A DNA stretch of 64,000 bases from JAHEDH01 sp963753285 (GTDB taxonomy: Bacteria; Actinomycetota; Acidimicrobiia; Spongiisociales; ZC4RG35), in assembly GCA_963753285.1 (NCBI GenBank), contig CAVWBT010000016.1, positions 124,001-188,000 of the forward strand. Reading direction: 5' to 3'. The stretch's first letter is position 1, and the number at the start of each line of letters is the position of its first letter. The notes beneath the pieces are model-generated. The model had not been told where the DNA came from. It was given only the letters and a program-made list of their open reading frames with translations, and searched no databases. Both the position numbers and the translations under genes were made by a program. This document shows positions 52,484-60,228 of the stretch, in pieces.

Positions 52484-53608
52484 ATGACTGACCTCGGACA
52501 ACGGCCACCCGGCCCAGATCTCGGCGCCATCAATGCCGAAGGTGTCGAGTCCCAGGAGATCGCCAAGGCGGAGTCGCTCTGGCAGATCCGGTGGGCGCTG
52601 TTCCGTCGGTCGTTCCGCGCCAACTGGAAGTTGTTTCGTCGGAATCGGATCGGTATCGCCGGTCTGCTGATCATCGGGCTCTTCGCGGTGCTGGCCATCG
52701 CTCCGACGCTGCTGTTCCGCACGGGCGTCTGGAGCACATCGGTCTACGACCCGGTCACCGGGCTCGAGCCGAACCCGCCCACCGCCCAGCTCGAGATCGT
52801 TCAGGTCGTGGAGGACCCGAACACGCAGATCGACATCCGTCAGGTGCTCGTGGACGGTCGAATCAACGGCAACCTGGGCGACGTGGTCGAGGTGGCCCTC
52901 CAACCGGCACCACCGGACAGCAAGCATTGGCTCGGCACCGATCCGCTCGGTCGCGACATCATGTCCCAGCTGATGTTCGGAGCGAAGGCGGCCTTCGGCC
53001 TCGGCATTCTGGCCGCGACCGTCACGGTCTTGATCGGGACCGTGGTCGGCTCGGTCGCTGCGTTCTACGGCGGACGAATCGACTCACTGCTGATGCGACT
53101 GGCCGACCTGCTGATCATGGTTCCGGGCCTGGCCATCCTGATCGTGATCAGCGCAGTGATCCGGTTCCAGCTCTGGCACCTTGCGCTCGTCATCGGCATT
53201 CTCAGCGGATTCGGCGGAGTGGCGATCGTGCTGAAGTCGCAGGCGCTGGCCGTCAAGGTGAAGCCGTTCGTCGACGCGGCACGCGTCGCGGGCGGGTCGA
53301 ACGCCCGACTGATATTCGCTCACATCATCCCCAACGTGATGCCGCTCAGTTTCCTGTACATGATGTTCACGGTGACCACGGCGATCCAGAGCGAGGCGAC
53401 GCTGTCGTTCATCGGCCTGCTCAACGTCGACATGTCGTGGGGGCTGATGATCCAGCTGGCGAACAATCAGGGCTACCTGCTGCAGGGTGGTCGCTACTGG
53501 TGGATGGTGTTCCCGGCCGGGCTCGCCGTCACGTTCATCGCCATGGCCTTCTTCCTGGTTGGCCGAGCGATGGACGAAGTCGTCAATCCGCGCTTGCGAA
53601 AGCGCTGA
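52484..53608 (+). CDS. Peptide ABC transporter permease (DppC-like)
   Basis: A 374-residue second permease. A cytoplasmic N-terminus of about 45 residues precedes the first membrane helix (IGIAGLLIIGLFAVLAIAPT). Then comes an external segment of about 90 residues ending in HWLGTDPLGRDIMSQLMFGA, the hallmark of DppC/OppC proteins. The EAA loop is around KVKPFVDAARVAGGSNARLI. It pairs with the DppB-like subunit to form the channel. ATG 52484 is preceded by aggagatactgagcg. It is 57 bp from the next gene. Confidence 0.9.
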   Translation: MTDLGQRPPGPDLGAINAEGVESQEIAKAESLWQIRWALFRRSFRANWKLFRRNRIGIAGLLIIGLFAVLAIAPTLLFRTGVWSTSVYDPVTGLEPNPPTAQLEIVQVVEDPNTQIDIRQVLVDGRINGNLGDVVEVALQPAPPDSKHWLGTDPLGRDIMSQLMFGAKAAFGLGILAATVTVLIGTVVGSVAAFYGGRIDSLLMRLADLLIMVPGLAILIVISAVIRFQLWHLALVIGILSGFGGVAIVLKSQALAVKVKPFVDAARVAGGSNARLIFAHIIPNVMPLSFLYMMFTVTTAIQSEATLSFIGLLNVDMSWGLMIQLANNQGYLLQGGRYWWMVFPAGLAVTFIAMAFFLVGRAMDEVVNPRLRKR

Positions 53609-53665
53609 GCGACCCGACCAACGCCACACGAACCCTTCCCCGATCGACAAGGACTCGACAACGTC

Positions 53666-54661
53666 ATGAGCCGACCGCTGCTCGAAGTAGACCACCTGGT
53701 CATGAACTACACGACCGAGAAGGGCGATGTGTCCGCCATCCAGGACGTGTCCTTCACCCTCTACGAGGGTGAAGCGCTCGGGCTCGTGGGTGAGTCGGGA
53801 TGCGGCAAGACGTCGATTGCGATGTCTCTGCTCGGGTTGGCGGCCGACAACGCCCGATTCGACGAGGGTGAGATCCGGCTCGACGGCACGAACCTGCTGG
53901 CGCTGACACCCGAGGAGATGCGCCAGCGCCGATGGAACGACATCTCGATGGTGTTCCAGGGAGCGATGAACGCCTGGAACCCGGTCTACAAGGTGGGCGA
54001 CCAGATCCGCGAGGCCATGGACCTGCACTTCCGCCCACGCTTGAGCAGCAGCGAGGTCGAGGCCCGGATCGGCAAGCTCTTCGAACTCGTCGGTCTCAAC
54101 CCGGCGATGATCAACCGCTATCCCCACGAGTTCTCCGGCGGGATGAGGCAGCGGGCCATCATCGCCATGGCGCTCTCGTGCGACCCCAAGATCATCATCG
54201 CCGACGAGCCCACGACGGCGCTCGACGTCATCGTCCAGGATCAGATCCTCCAGGAGCTCAAGTCGATCCAGGCCGACCTCGGGATGTCGATCATCTACAT
54301 CTCCCACGACATCGCGGTCATCGCAGAGGTCACCGACAAGATCGGTGTCATGTACGCAGGCAAGCTCGTCGAACTCGGCCCGACGGACGAAGTGTTCGCG
54401 CGACCCAAGCACCCGTATGCCTTCCTCTTGCTGTCTTCGACGCCATCGGTGACCGGCCCCCGTCGGAAGCTCGCACCTCTCGAGGGTGAGCCACCCGACC
54501 TGCTCAATCCACCGACCGGGTGTCGTTTCCATCCGCGTTGCCCGTATGCCACCGAACAGTGCACCACGGAGGAACCACCGATGACCGAGATCGAGTCCGG
54601 GCACCAGGTCGCCTGTTGGAACTGGGAGGAAGTGCCGGAGATGGGAGGCCTGACGAAATGA
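53666..54661 (+). CDS. Peptide ABC transporter ATP-binding protein (DppD-like)
   Basis: A 331-residue ABC ATPase. Walker A is GESGCGKTSIAMSLL, the Q-loop is in MVFQGAMNAWNPV, the signature is SGGMRQRAIIAMAL, Walker B is IIIADEPTTALDV and the switch His is in IYISHDIAVI. The C-terminal oligopeptide domain contains the Cys cluster FHPRCPYATEQC. ATG 53666 follows the second permease gene. Its stop overlaps the next ATPase gene (ATGA), and the two ATPases probably act as a heterodimer. Confidence 0.93.
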   Translation: MSRPLLEVDHLVMNYTTEKGDVSAIQDVSFTLYEGEALGLVGESGCGKTSIAMSLLGLAADNARFDEGEIRLDGTNLLALTPEEMRQRRWNDISMVFQGAMNAWNPVYKVGDQIREAMDLHFRPRLSSSEVEARIGKLFELVGLNPAMINRYPHEFSGGMRQRAIIAMALSCDPKIIIADEPTTALDVIVQDQILQELKSIQADLGMSIIYISHDIAVIAEVTDKIGVMYAGKLVELGPTDEVFARPKHPYAFLLLSSTPSVTGPRRKLAPLEGEPPDLLNPPTGCRFHPRCPYATEQCTTEEPPMTEIESGHQVACWNWEEVPEMGGLTK

Positions 54662-55674
54662 CTCAACCGCTGCTGAAGGTCGAGAATCTCACGAAGCTGT
54701 TCCCGGTCGCCAAGGGTTTCCTTCGCACTCCGACCGACTTCATCCACGCCGTCGACGGCATCAACTTCGAGATCCAGCCGGGCGAGAGCCTCGGGCTGGT
54801 CGGCGAATCAGGTTGCGGAAAGTCCACGACGGGCCGCCTGTTGGTGAAGCTCATGGAGGCGAGCTCAGGCCAGATCCTCATGGCAGACAAGACCCAGACC
54901 GAGGATCTCATCGACATCGCCAACATCCCCAGGGAGGACATGAAACGGTTCCGCCGCCGTGTTCAGATGATCTTCCAGGATCCGTACGAGTCGATGAATC
55001 CCCGCAGGACCGTGTTCGAGACGGTGTCAGAGCCGTTGACGGTCCAGAACATCGGCTCACTCAAGGAGCGTGAGGAACGCGTATCGGAGATGCTCCGGCT
55101 CGTCGGGCTCAGCCCCCCCGATGCCTTCCTGTTCCGCTACCCGCACGAGCTGTCGGGCGGGCAGCGACAGCGAGTTGCGATCGCGCGTGCGTTGGTCCTG
55201 GATCCGTCATTCGTCGTCGCAGACGAACCCACCTCGATGCTCGACGTCAGCATTCGGATCTCGATCATGGACCTGATGCTCAAGCTGGCCGATGAGTTCG
55301 ACGTCTCGTATCTCTACATCACCCATGACCTGGCCGTTGCTCGCTACATGTGTGACCGGATCGCCGTCATGTATCTCGGCAAGATCGTCGAGATCGGTGA
55401 CACCGAGGAGATTCTCGGCAACCCGCAGCACCCGTACACCAAGGCCTTGCTGTCGGCGGTACCGGTGCCCGATCCGAGGCACGTCAAGGAGGAAGTCGCG
55501 ATCCTGGGTGGCATCACCAAGGCGATCAATCCGCCGGCGGAGTGCAGGTTCCTCGCACGGTGCCCGTGGGCACAGGACGTCTGTCGCACCTCGGATCACC
55601 CGCCGCTCGAGGACAAGGGCGACGGCCACTACGTCGCCTGCCACCTCGTCGAATCCGCCCTCTCCCGCGCATAG
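54658..55674 (+). CDS. Peptide ABC transporter ATP-binding protein (DppF-like)
   Basis: A 338-residue ABC ATPase, partner of the DppD-like subunit. Walker A is GESGCGKSTTGRLL, the Q-loop region is MIFQDPYESMNPRRT, the signature is LSGGQRQRVAIARAL, Walker B is FVVADEPTSMLDVS and the switch His is in LYITHDLAVAR. The C-terminal region has the usual Cys cluster (ECRFLARCPWAQDVC). I chose ATG 54658 because it overlaps the upstream stop (ATGA) and begins the conserved PLLKVENLTKLFPV; a longer in-frame start (54520) lies deep inside the upstream gene. It is the last gene of the operon. Confidence 0.93.
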   Translation: MTQPLLKVENLTKLFPVAKGFLRTPTDFIHAVDGINFEIQPGESLGLVGESGCGKSTTGRLLVKLMEASSGQILMADKTQTEDLIDIANIPREDMKRFRRRVQMIFQDPYESMNPRRTVFETVSEPLTVQNIGSLKEREERVSEMLRLVGLSPPDAFLFRYPHELSGGQRQRVAIARALVLDPSFVVADEPTSMLDVSIRISIMDLMLKLADEFDVSYLYITHDLAVARYMCDRIAVMYLGKIVEIGDTEEILGNPQHPYTKALLSAVPVPDPRHVKEEVAILGGITKAINPPAECRFLARCPWAQDVCRTSDHPPLEDKGDGHYVACHLVESALSRA

Positions 55675-55711
55675 ACGCTGTTCGAGCGGCTCACACGACT
55701 CGGAGCGAACG

Positions 55712-55777
55712 GTGCTGTCGGCTGTCCGCCATCGGCTGTCCGTCCCTGGATCGCTGAGAGTCGATCGCCGACAGCAC
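55712..55777. repeat. Hairpin repeat with GTGCTGTCGGC arms, copy 2
   Basis: gtgctgtcggc (55712-55722) and its exact complement gccgacagcac (55767-55777) form an 11-bp stem. The loop runs in seven-base steps of gctgtcc, gccatcg, gctgtcc type, then gatcgct and gatcgcc. The same arms occur at 44378-44441. It lies between the transporter operon and the phosphatidyltransferase gene and may also act as the operon terminator. Confidence 0.65.
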
Positions 55778-55808
55778 GGTGGACGCGATCACAGGTAGCC
55801 TCCGCAGC

Positions 55809-56393
55809 GTGACCGAGACCACCAAGGGCTTCTGGGAGGATGCGCTGACGGTTCCGAACGCGGTGTCCTTCATGCGGTTGCTGGGAATCCCGTACTTCTG
55901 GTATGTCCTGTTGGGTCTCGAGCGGTACGGACTGGCGGCGCTGCTGATCTTCATCATCGCGAGCACCGATTGGATCGACGGATATCTGGCCCGACGGCTC
56001 AACCAGGTCTCCGAGCTCGGAAAGGCACTGGATCCACTGGCCGATCGGTTGATGATCGGATCGGCGATCATCGGTGGGCTCATCGCCGGCATCCTGCCAA
56101 CCGCGATCGGTGTCGCACTGCTGGTACGCGAAGCCGTGGTCGGCGGGGCTGCCATCTACCTGGGGCTCGTCAAACGTGAGCAGATCGCCGTGCGGACGCT
56201 CGGGAAGACCGCGACGTTCCTGCTGTACGGAGCGATTCCCTCGTTCTATCTGCTCGCTGCCGACATCGCACCATGGCTGTTCGGGCCGCCGGCGTGGATC
56301 GCCGGTATCAGTGGCCTGGTGCTGTACTACCGGGTCGGCTTCGACTACCTGATCGACATCCGAAGCCGGGTGGCGGGCCCATCCGCCGCCTAG
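55809..56393 (+). CDS. CDP-alcohol phosphatidyltransferase (PgsA-like)
   Basis: A 194-residue polytopic membrane enzyme joining a CDP-diacylglycerol and an alcohol to make a phospholipid. The family motif D-G-x2-A-R-x8-G-x3-D-x3-D is visible in WIDGYLARRLNQ followed by GKALDPLADRLM. N-terminal PNAVSFMRLLGIP is typical of PgsA. I chose GTG 55809 (VTETTKGFWED); an upstream GTG at 55779 adds ten residues from the repeat-rich spacer. A tagcct box (55797-55802) lies just upstream. The alcohol substrate (glycerol-3-phosphate or inositol phosphate) cannot be told from the motif alone; position before gcvH matches pgsA2 (Rv1822) in Mycobacterium. Confidence 0.88.
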   Translation: MTETTKGFWEDALTVPNAVSFMRLLGIPYFWYVLLGLERYGLAALLIFIIASTDWIDGYLARRLNQVSELGKALDPLADRLMIGSAIIGGLIAGILPTAIGVALLVREAVVGGAAIYLGLVKREQIAVRTLGKTATFLLYGAIPSFYLLAADIAPWLFGPPAWIAGISGLVLYYRVGFDYLIDIRSRVAGPSAA

Positions 56394-56450
56394 CCTCGCT
56401 CGGCTCGCCGTAGCCTCCGATGCAGGACGCACCGGCTCGCTCGACCGGAG

Positions 56451-56456
56451 TAGCAT
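56451..56456 (+). promoter_or_regulatory. Probable -10 element (TAGCAT) of gcvH
   Basis: TAGCAT ends 8 bases before ATG 56465 with no ribosome-binding site between. Confidence 0.5.
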
Positions 56457-56464
56457 CGGCGTCG

Positions 56465-56836
56465 ATGAACATTCCCAACGATCTCCTGTACACCGAAGAA
56501 CACGAGTGGCTGTCCGTCGATGGCACCACGGTGCGGCTCGGAATCACCGACTTCGCACAGGATCAGCTCGGCGACATCGTCTACGTCGACCTTCCGGAGG
56601 TCGGTGCGGAACTCGACAAGGACGACACCTTCGCCGAGGTGGAGTCGACGAAGTCGGTGGGCGAGGTGTACGCGCCGTTCCAAGGCGTCGTGACAGCGGT
56701 GAATGATGCCCTGGTCGACACCCCGGAGCTGGTCAACTCCGATCCGTACGGCGAGGGCTGGTTGATCGAGATGACCGTCGAGGCGGAGATCGGTGGGCTG
56801 CTCGACGCCGAGGCCTACCGAGCGCTCACCGAGTGA
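56465..56836 (+). CDS. gcvH: Glycine cleavage system H protein
   Basis: A 123-residue lipoyl carrier that moves the aminomethyl group between GcvP, GcvT and GcvL. The lipoylation site is Lys63 in EVESTKSVGEVYAP; LYTEEHEWLSVDG and LGITDFAQDQLGDIVYVDLP are family signatures. I chose ATG 56465 because the conserved IPNDLLYTEEHEW begins there after a TAGCAT element. gcvT lies about 6 kb downstream in the same cluster; gcvP is not in the window. Confidence 0.95.
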   Translation: MNIPNDLLYTEEHEWLSVDGTTVRLGITDFAQDQLGDIVYVDLPEVGAELDKDDTFAEVESTKSVGEVYAPFQGVVTAVNDALVDTPELVNSDPYGEGWLIEMTVEAEIGGLLDAEAYRALTE

Positions 56837-56883
56837 ACCGACGGTCGAATCCGGGCGACCTCGCCCTCGGCCCAATCGGGCGG

Positions 56884-56889
56884 TACTCT
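56884..56889 (+). promoter_or_regulatory. Probable -10 element (TACTCT) of the FHA gene
   Basis: TACTCT ends 8 bases before ATG 56898, again a leaderless arrangement. Confidence 0.5.
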
Positions 56890-56897
56890 TCGGGCTG

Positions 56898-57359
56898 ATG
56901 AAGTGCCCGAACTGCTCAGCTGAGTTGTCGGCAGGCGTCTCGACCTGTCCACAATGCGGAACACACCTCGAGACGGATCCGACGATGGCATACGTCCCGG
57001 TTGGGCGTATCCACCCGATCATCTCGCGCGAGGACGCATCCCACGTCGACGGGATCAGCGGTCATGCGCTGATCGTCGAACGCGGTCCGAGGGCCGGCAT
57101 GACCTTCATCCTCTCGAACGGTGTCACCACGGTCGGCCGTCACCCCGAGTCCGACATCTTCCTCGACGACGTCACGGTGAGCCGACATCACTGTCGTCTC
57201 TCGGCGGTCGGCGATGAACTGACGATCGAGGACTCGGGCTCGACGAACGGCACCTACGTCAACGATGATCGAATCGACTCGGCGAAGCTCGAACCGGGCG
57301 ACGAACTTCTCATCGGGCGATTCCATCTGATCGTGGCGAGGGGCGAGGCGGAGGCGTGA
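56898..57359 (+). CDS. garA: FHA-domain protein, GarA-like, with N-terminal zinc ribbon
   Basis: A 153-residue protein. Residues about 55-150 form an FHA phosphothreonine-binding domain very like mycobacterial GarA (GRHPESDIFLDDVTVSRHHC, DSGSTNGTYVN). GarA controls 2-oxoglutarate metabolism and is itself phosphorylated by kinases. Here a four-Cys zinc ribbon (C3, C6, C17, C20) precedes a Thr-containing stretch, LETDPTMAYVPV, in the place where GarA has its phosphorylated ETTS motif, so Thr26 or Thr29 are candidate phosphosites; this is inference. I chose ATG 56898, which opens MKCPNCSAEL after a TACTCT element. It is followed by the FtsR-like MerR gene as in Mycobacterium. Confidence 0.85.
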   Translation: MKCPNCSAELSAGVSTCPQCGTHLETDPTMAYVPVGRIHPIISREDASHVDGISGHALIVERGPRAGMTFILSNGVTTVGRHPESDIFLDDVTVSRHHCRLSAVGDELTIEDSGSTNGTYVNDDRIDSAKLEPGDELLIGRFHLIVARGEAEA

Positions 57360-57380
57360 GGCCGTCCGTCCGCCTGTCGG

Positions 57381-58067
57381 GTGGTTGACGTGGAGTCGTC
57401 CGAGGCGCTGACCATCGGCGAGGTGATCAATCTCCTGAAAGAGGACTTCCCCGACGTCTCGGTTTCGAAAGTCCGCTTCCTCGAGTCTCAGGGTCTGCTC
57501 TCGCCCGGCCGGTCTGATGGTGGCTATCGACAGTTCGATTCGCACGACATCGATCGACTGAGATTCATCCTCGCCCAGCAGCGCGACCATTTCCTTCCGT
57601 TGAAAGTGATCAAGTCGAAACTGACGCTGTGGGAGAGAGGTGAGGACGTCGGCCCCGGCGCAACCGGTGAGGAAGATCGACTCCTGCAACCCAAGCGTGA
57701 GGCGATGACCAGAGATGAGCTGCTGCGGCGCTCATCGCTCGCCCCTCGAGAACTCGACGCACTCATCGACCATTCGCTCATCCGGCCCGACGAGGCGGGC
57801 GCGTTCTCCGCCCAGGCCCTCATCGTCGCCACCGAGGCGAGGAGGCTGTTCTCGCATGGGCTCGAGGCCCGTCACCTCCGCACGATCCTCCACGCCGTCG
57901 AGCGCGAGGCCGACGTGCTCGGACAGCTCACGGCACCGCTTCGCCGCGCGCGGAACGCCGAGGCGCACGAGCAGGCGAGGAACATCCTCGCCGGGGCGGG
58001 CGAGGCCATGATCTCGGTGCACCGTGCACTCCTCACCGACGAACTGAAGCGGCTCGCAGACTCGTGA
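57381..58067 (+). CDS. ftsR: MerR-family regulator, FtsR-like
   Basis: A 228-residue regulator. The N-terminal MerR winged helix is clear (TIGEVINLLKEDFPDVSVSK, RFLESQGLLSPGRSDGGYR, then a dimerising helix region). The long C-terminal part lacks an obvious effector domain. Position directly after a GarA-like gene matches FtsR (Rv1828) of Mycobacterium and Corynebacterium, where it activates ftsZ. The start is GTG 57381, with GTG 57390 as an alternative (VESSEALTIGEV). Its end overlaps the carboxypeptidase gene (GTGA). Confidence 0.82.
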   Translation: MVDVESSEALTIGEVINLLKEDFPDVSVSKVRFLESQGLLSPGRSDGGYRQFDSHDIDRLRFILAQQRDHFLPLKVIKSKLTLWERGEDVGPGATGEEDRLLQPKREAMTRDELLRRSSLAPRELDALIDHSLIRPDEAGAFSAQALIVATEARRLFSHGLEARHLRTILHAVEREADVLGQLTAPLRRARNAEAHEQARNILAGAGEAMISVHRALLTDELKRLADS

Positions 58068-59143
58068 GATCGTTCGTTTCCCGCATCCTGACCGTTGTCG
58101 CGCTCGTCGCACTGCTCCCTGTGGCGCCGTCGTGGGCCACACCGGCCCCACCCGAGCTCCACCTTCCGGTTCCGACTGCGGAGTACCGACCGGCACCGAA
58201 TGTCACGGCCAAGAGTTGGATCGTGTTCGACGCGACCGATGGCGTCGTGTTGGCGTCCCGGAACGCAGACGAGCCGCGCCCGATGGCGTCGACGACGAAG
58301 ATGATGACGGCGCTGATCGCCCTCGAGGAGGCCGACCCCGAGGCGCTCGTGACCGTCAGCCCTCGCGCCGCCGAGATCGGAGAAGCCGAGATCGGCCTGA
58401 TCGCCGGCGAGCAGCTATCGATGGGCGGCCTGATCGACACCGTGATCGTCCGTTCTGCCAACGATGCAGCCGTGGCCGTTGCGGAGGCGATCGGTGGTGA
58501 TGTCGAGACATTCGTCGACCTGATGAACGCTCGCGCAGCCGGGCTCGGGTTGACACGGACGCAATTCGTCAATCCGCACGGTCTCGACGCCGAGGGGCAT
58601 CTCTCCACGGCGCGAGATCTGTTGCGCCTCGGGCTCGCGGCAATGGCGAATCCGGAGTACCGACGGGCCGCTGCGCTCACGGAAGTTGCCCTCCCTCCGG
58701 CCCCCGACGGCACTCCGAGGATCGCTCAGGCGACCAATGAGCTCCTCCGGACCTATGAAGGTGCCATCGGCGTCAAGACCGGATTCACGTTCCAGGCCGG
58801 CCTCGTGCTCGTGGCTGCAGCCGAACGAGGCGACAAGACCATCTACGCAGTGGTGATGGGCTCAGAAGGCGTCGGCGCACACTTCGCGGATGCAGCGGCC
58901 TTGCTGGACTACGGATTCGGGGGCCACGAGTTGGTCCGTGCCGTTGCAGGAGAGTCGGTGTTCGACGGCGGGGCGCTCCGAAGAACTGCGCTCCTCGAGT
59001 CCCAGTTCCACATCGCGGCCCTCACCGCCAAACCACAGTTCTCCGAGCCCGAGCTGCCGGTTGCGAACATCTCCGATCCGGTGACACTCCCTGGGTTCGT
59101 CGACGCGTTCGGCTGGCTCTTCGGACGGAGCGCCCGTGGCTGA
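58064..59143 (+). CDS. D-alanyl-D-alanine carboxypeptidase (DacA/PBP5-like)
   Basis: A 359-residue exported serine peptidase trimming peptidoglycan stem peptides. The signal peptide (residues 1 to about 26, ending PSWA) is followed by the S11 family motifs: S76-x-x-K79 in MASTTKM, S131-x-N133 in RSANDA and the KTG triad near residue 238 (GVKTGFTFQ). No C-terminal membrane anchor is obvious; the last segment may be the amphipathic region typical of low-molecular-weight PBPs. GTG 58064 overlaps the MerR gene (GTGA) and the 3' end overlaps hpt by 8 bp. Its position between ftsR and hpt differs from the Mycobacterium cluster. Confidence 0.88.
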   Translation: MRSFVSRILTVVALVALLPVAPSWATPAPPELHLPVPTAEYRPAPNVTAKSWIVFDATDGVVLASRNADEPRPMASTTKMMTALIALEEADPEALVTVSPRAAEIGEAEIGLIAGEQLSMGGLIDTVIVRSANDAAVAVAEAIGGDVETFVDLMNARAAGLGLTRTQFVNPHGLDAEGHLSTARDLLRLGLAAMANPEYRRAAALTEVALPPAPDGTPRIAQATNELLRTYEGAIGVKTGFTFQAGLVLVAAAERGDKTIYAVVMGSEGVGAHFADAAALLDYGFGGHELVRAVAGESVFDGGALRRTALLESQFHIAALTAKPQFSEPELPVANISDPVTLPGFVDAFGWLFGRSARG

Positions 59144-59702
59144 CGTGGCGCGAGAGATCATCACGGCCGAGATGCTGACCGAACGAATCACCGAACTCGG
59201 ATCGGTGCTCTCGGACGACTACCGGGACCGCAATCCGCTACTCGTCGCAGTGATGACGGGCGCGATGTGGTTCCTGGCAGACCTCGTTCGGGAGATGGAC
59301 ATCGAACTCGACGTCGACTTCCTCGCCCTCAATCGATTCGACGAGGGAGGGCGAATCCGGATCGCGTCGGACACGGCCGTGCCGGTGACCGGTCGACATG
59401 TCATCCTCGTGGAGGATCTCGTGGACACCGGCCTGTCGCTCTCCGTGCTGCGTGCGTTGATCGCGGACAGGGAACCGGCTTCGATCGCAACCGTGACGTT
59501 GATCGACAAGGCCGTGCGGCGGATCGCCGACGTACCCGTCGAGTATCGAGGGTTCGAGGCCGGCGACGAATACCTGATCGGCTACGGATTCGATCATGGC
59601 GGGCGCTTCCGGAACCTGCCCGGGGTCTGGGTGGTGATGGACCCGGCCGGGTTCCTGGATGATCCCGACTCCTTCGCCGATCGAGTGTTCACCGCACCCT
59701 GA
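59136..59702 (+). CDS. hpt: Hypoxanthine phosphoribosyltransferase
   Basis: A 188-residue purine salvage enzyme making IMP and GMP with PRPP. The PRPP-binding motif is HVILVEDLVDTGLSLSVL; other family features are PLLVAVMTGAMWFLADLVRE near the start and the purine contact region around DEYLIGYGFDHGGRFRNLP. I chose GTG 59136, which overlaps the carboxypeptidase end; the start is not otherwise marked. The gene is followed by the bifunctional-nuclease-family gene after 13 bp, which has its own -10 element. Confidence 0.92.
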   Translation: MADVAREIITAEMLTERITELGSVLSDDYRDRNPLLVAVMTGAMWFLADLVREMDIELDVDFLALNRFDEGGRIRIASDTAVPVTGRHVILVEDLVDTGLSLSVLRALIADREPASIATVTLIDKAVRRIADVPVEYRGFEAGDEYLIGYGFDHGGRFRNLPGVWVVMDPAGFLDDPDSFADRVFTAP

Positions 59703-59708
59703 TAGGGT
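59703..59708 (+). promoter_or_regulatory. Probable -10 element (TAGGGT)
   Basis: TAGGGT directly follows the hpt stop and ends 7 bases before ATG 59716. Confidence 0.45.
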
Positions 59709-59715
59709 ACGAGGT

Positions 59716-60228
59716 ATGGAAGACGTCGTGCCGATGACCGTGACAGGAGTGCGAGTGGAACTGCCGTCCAACACTCCCATCGTGCTCCTGAGAGAACAGA
59801 CCGGGGTTCGTTTTCTCCCGATCTGGGTGGGGACCGTCGAGGCGATGGCGATCTCATCTGCGATGGAAGGCGCCGAACCTCCGCGACCGCAGACCCACGA
59901 TCTGATGCTCATGGTGGTCGAGGCGCTGGGCGCGCGGGCCGTGCGGGTCGTCGTGACGGAACTGCGCGACAGCGTGTACTTCGCCGACCTCGTGTTCGAG
60001 CGTGACGGTGAGGAGATCGTCGTTTCGAGCCGGCCCTCGGATGCGATCGCTCTGTCGGTGCGGGACGGAATCCCCGTCTTCGCAAGCCAGGCAGTGCTCG
60101 ACGAAGCGGGCATCGAGATCGAGACCGAGTCCGAGGAGGAAGCTTCGGAGGAGGAGATCGAACGCTTCCGCGAGATGCTCGAAGGGATCACCGTCGACGA
60201 CTTCATCGACCCGGACGAGGGTCTGTGA
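59716..60228 (+). CDS. Bifunctional nuclease family protein (BFN, Rv1829-like)
   Basis: A 170-residue protein with the conserved BFN domain (residues 1 to about 135): VPMTVTGVRVELPSNTPIVL, RFLPIWVGTVEAMAI, THDLMLMVVEALGARAVRVV and SSRPSDAIALSVRDG. A highly acidic C-terminal tail follows (ESEEEASEEEIERF). Proteins of this family have been reported to degrade RNA and DNA, but the cell role is not settled. Position after the ftsR-like gene matches Rv1829. I chose ATG 59716, just after a TAGGGT element. It overlaps the K+ channel gene by 4 bp. Confidence 0.86.
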   Translation: MEDVVPMTVTGVRVELPSNTPIVLLREQTGVRFLPIWVGTVEAMAISSAMEGAEPPRPQTHDLMLMVVEALGARAVRVVVTELRDSVYFADLVFERDGEEIVVSSRPSDAIALSVRDGIPVFASQAVLDEAGIEIETESEEEASEEEIERFREMLEGITVDDFIDPDEGL

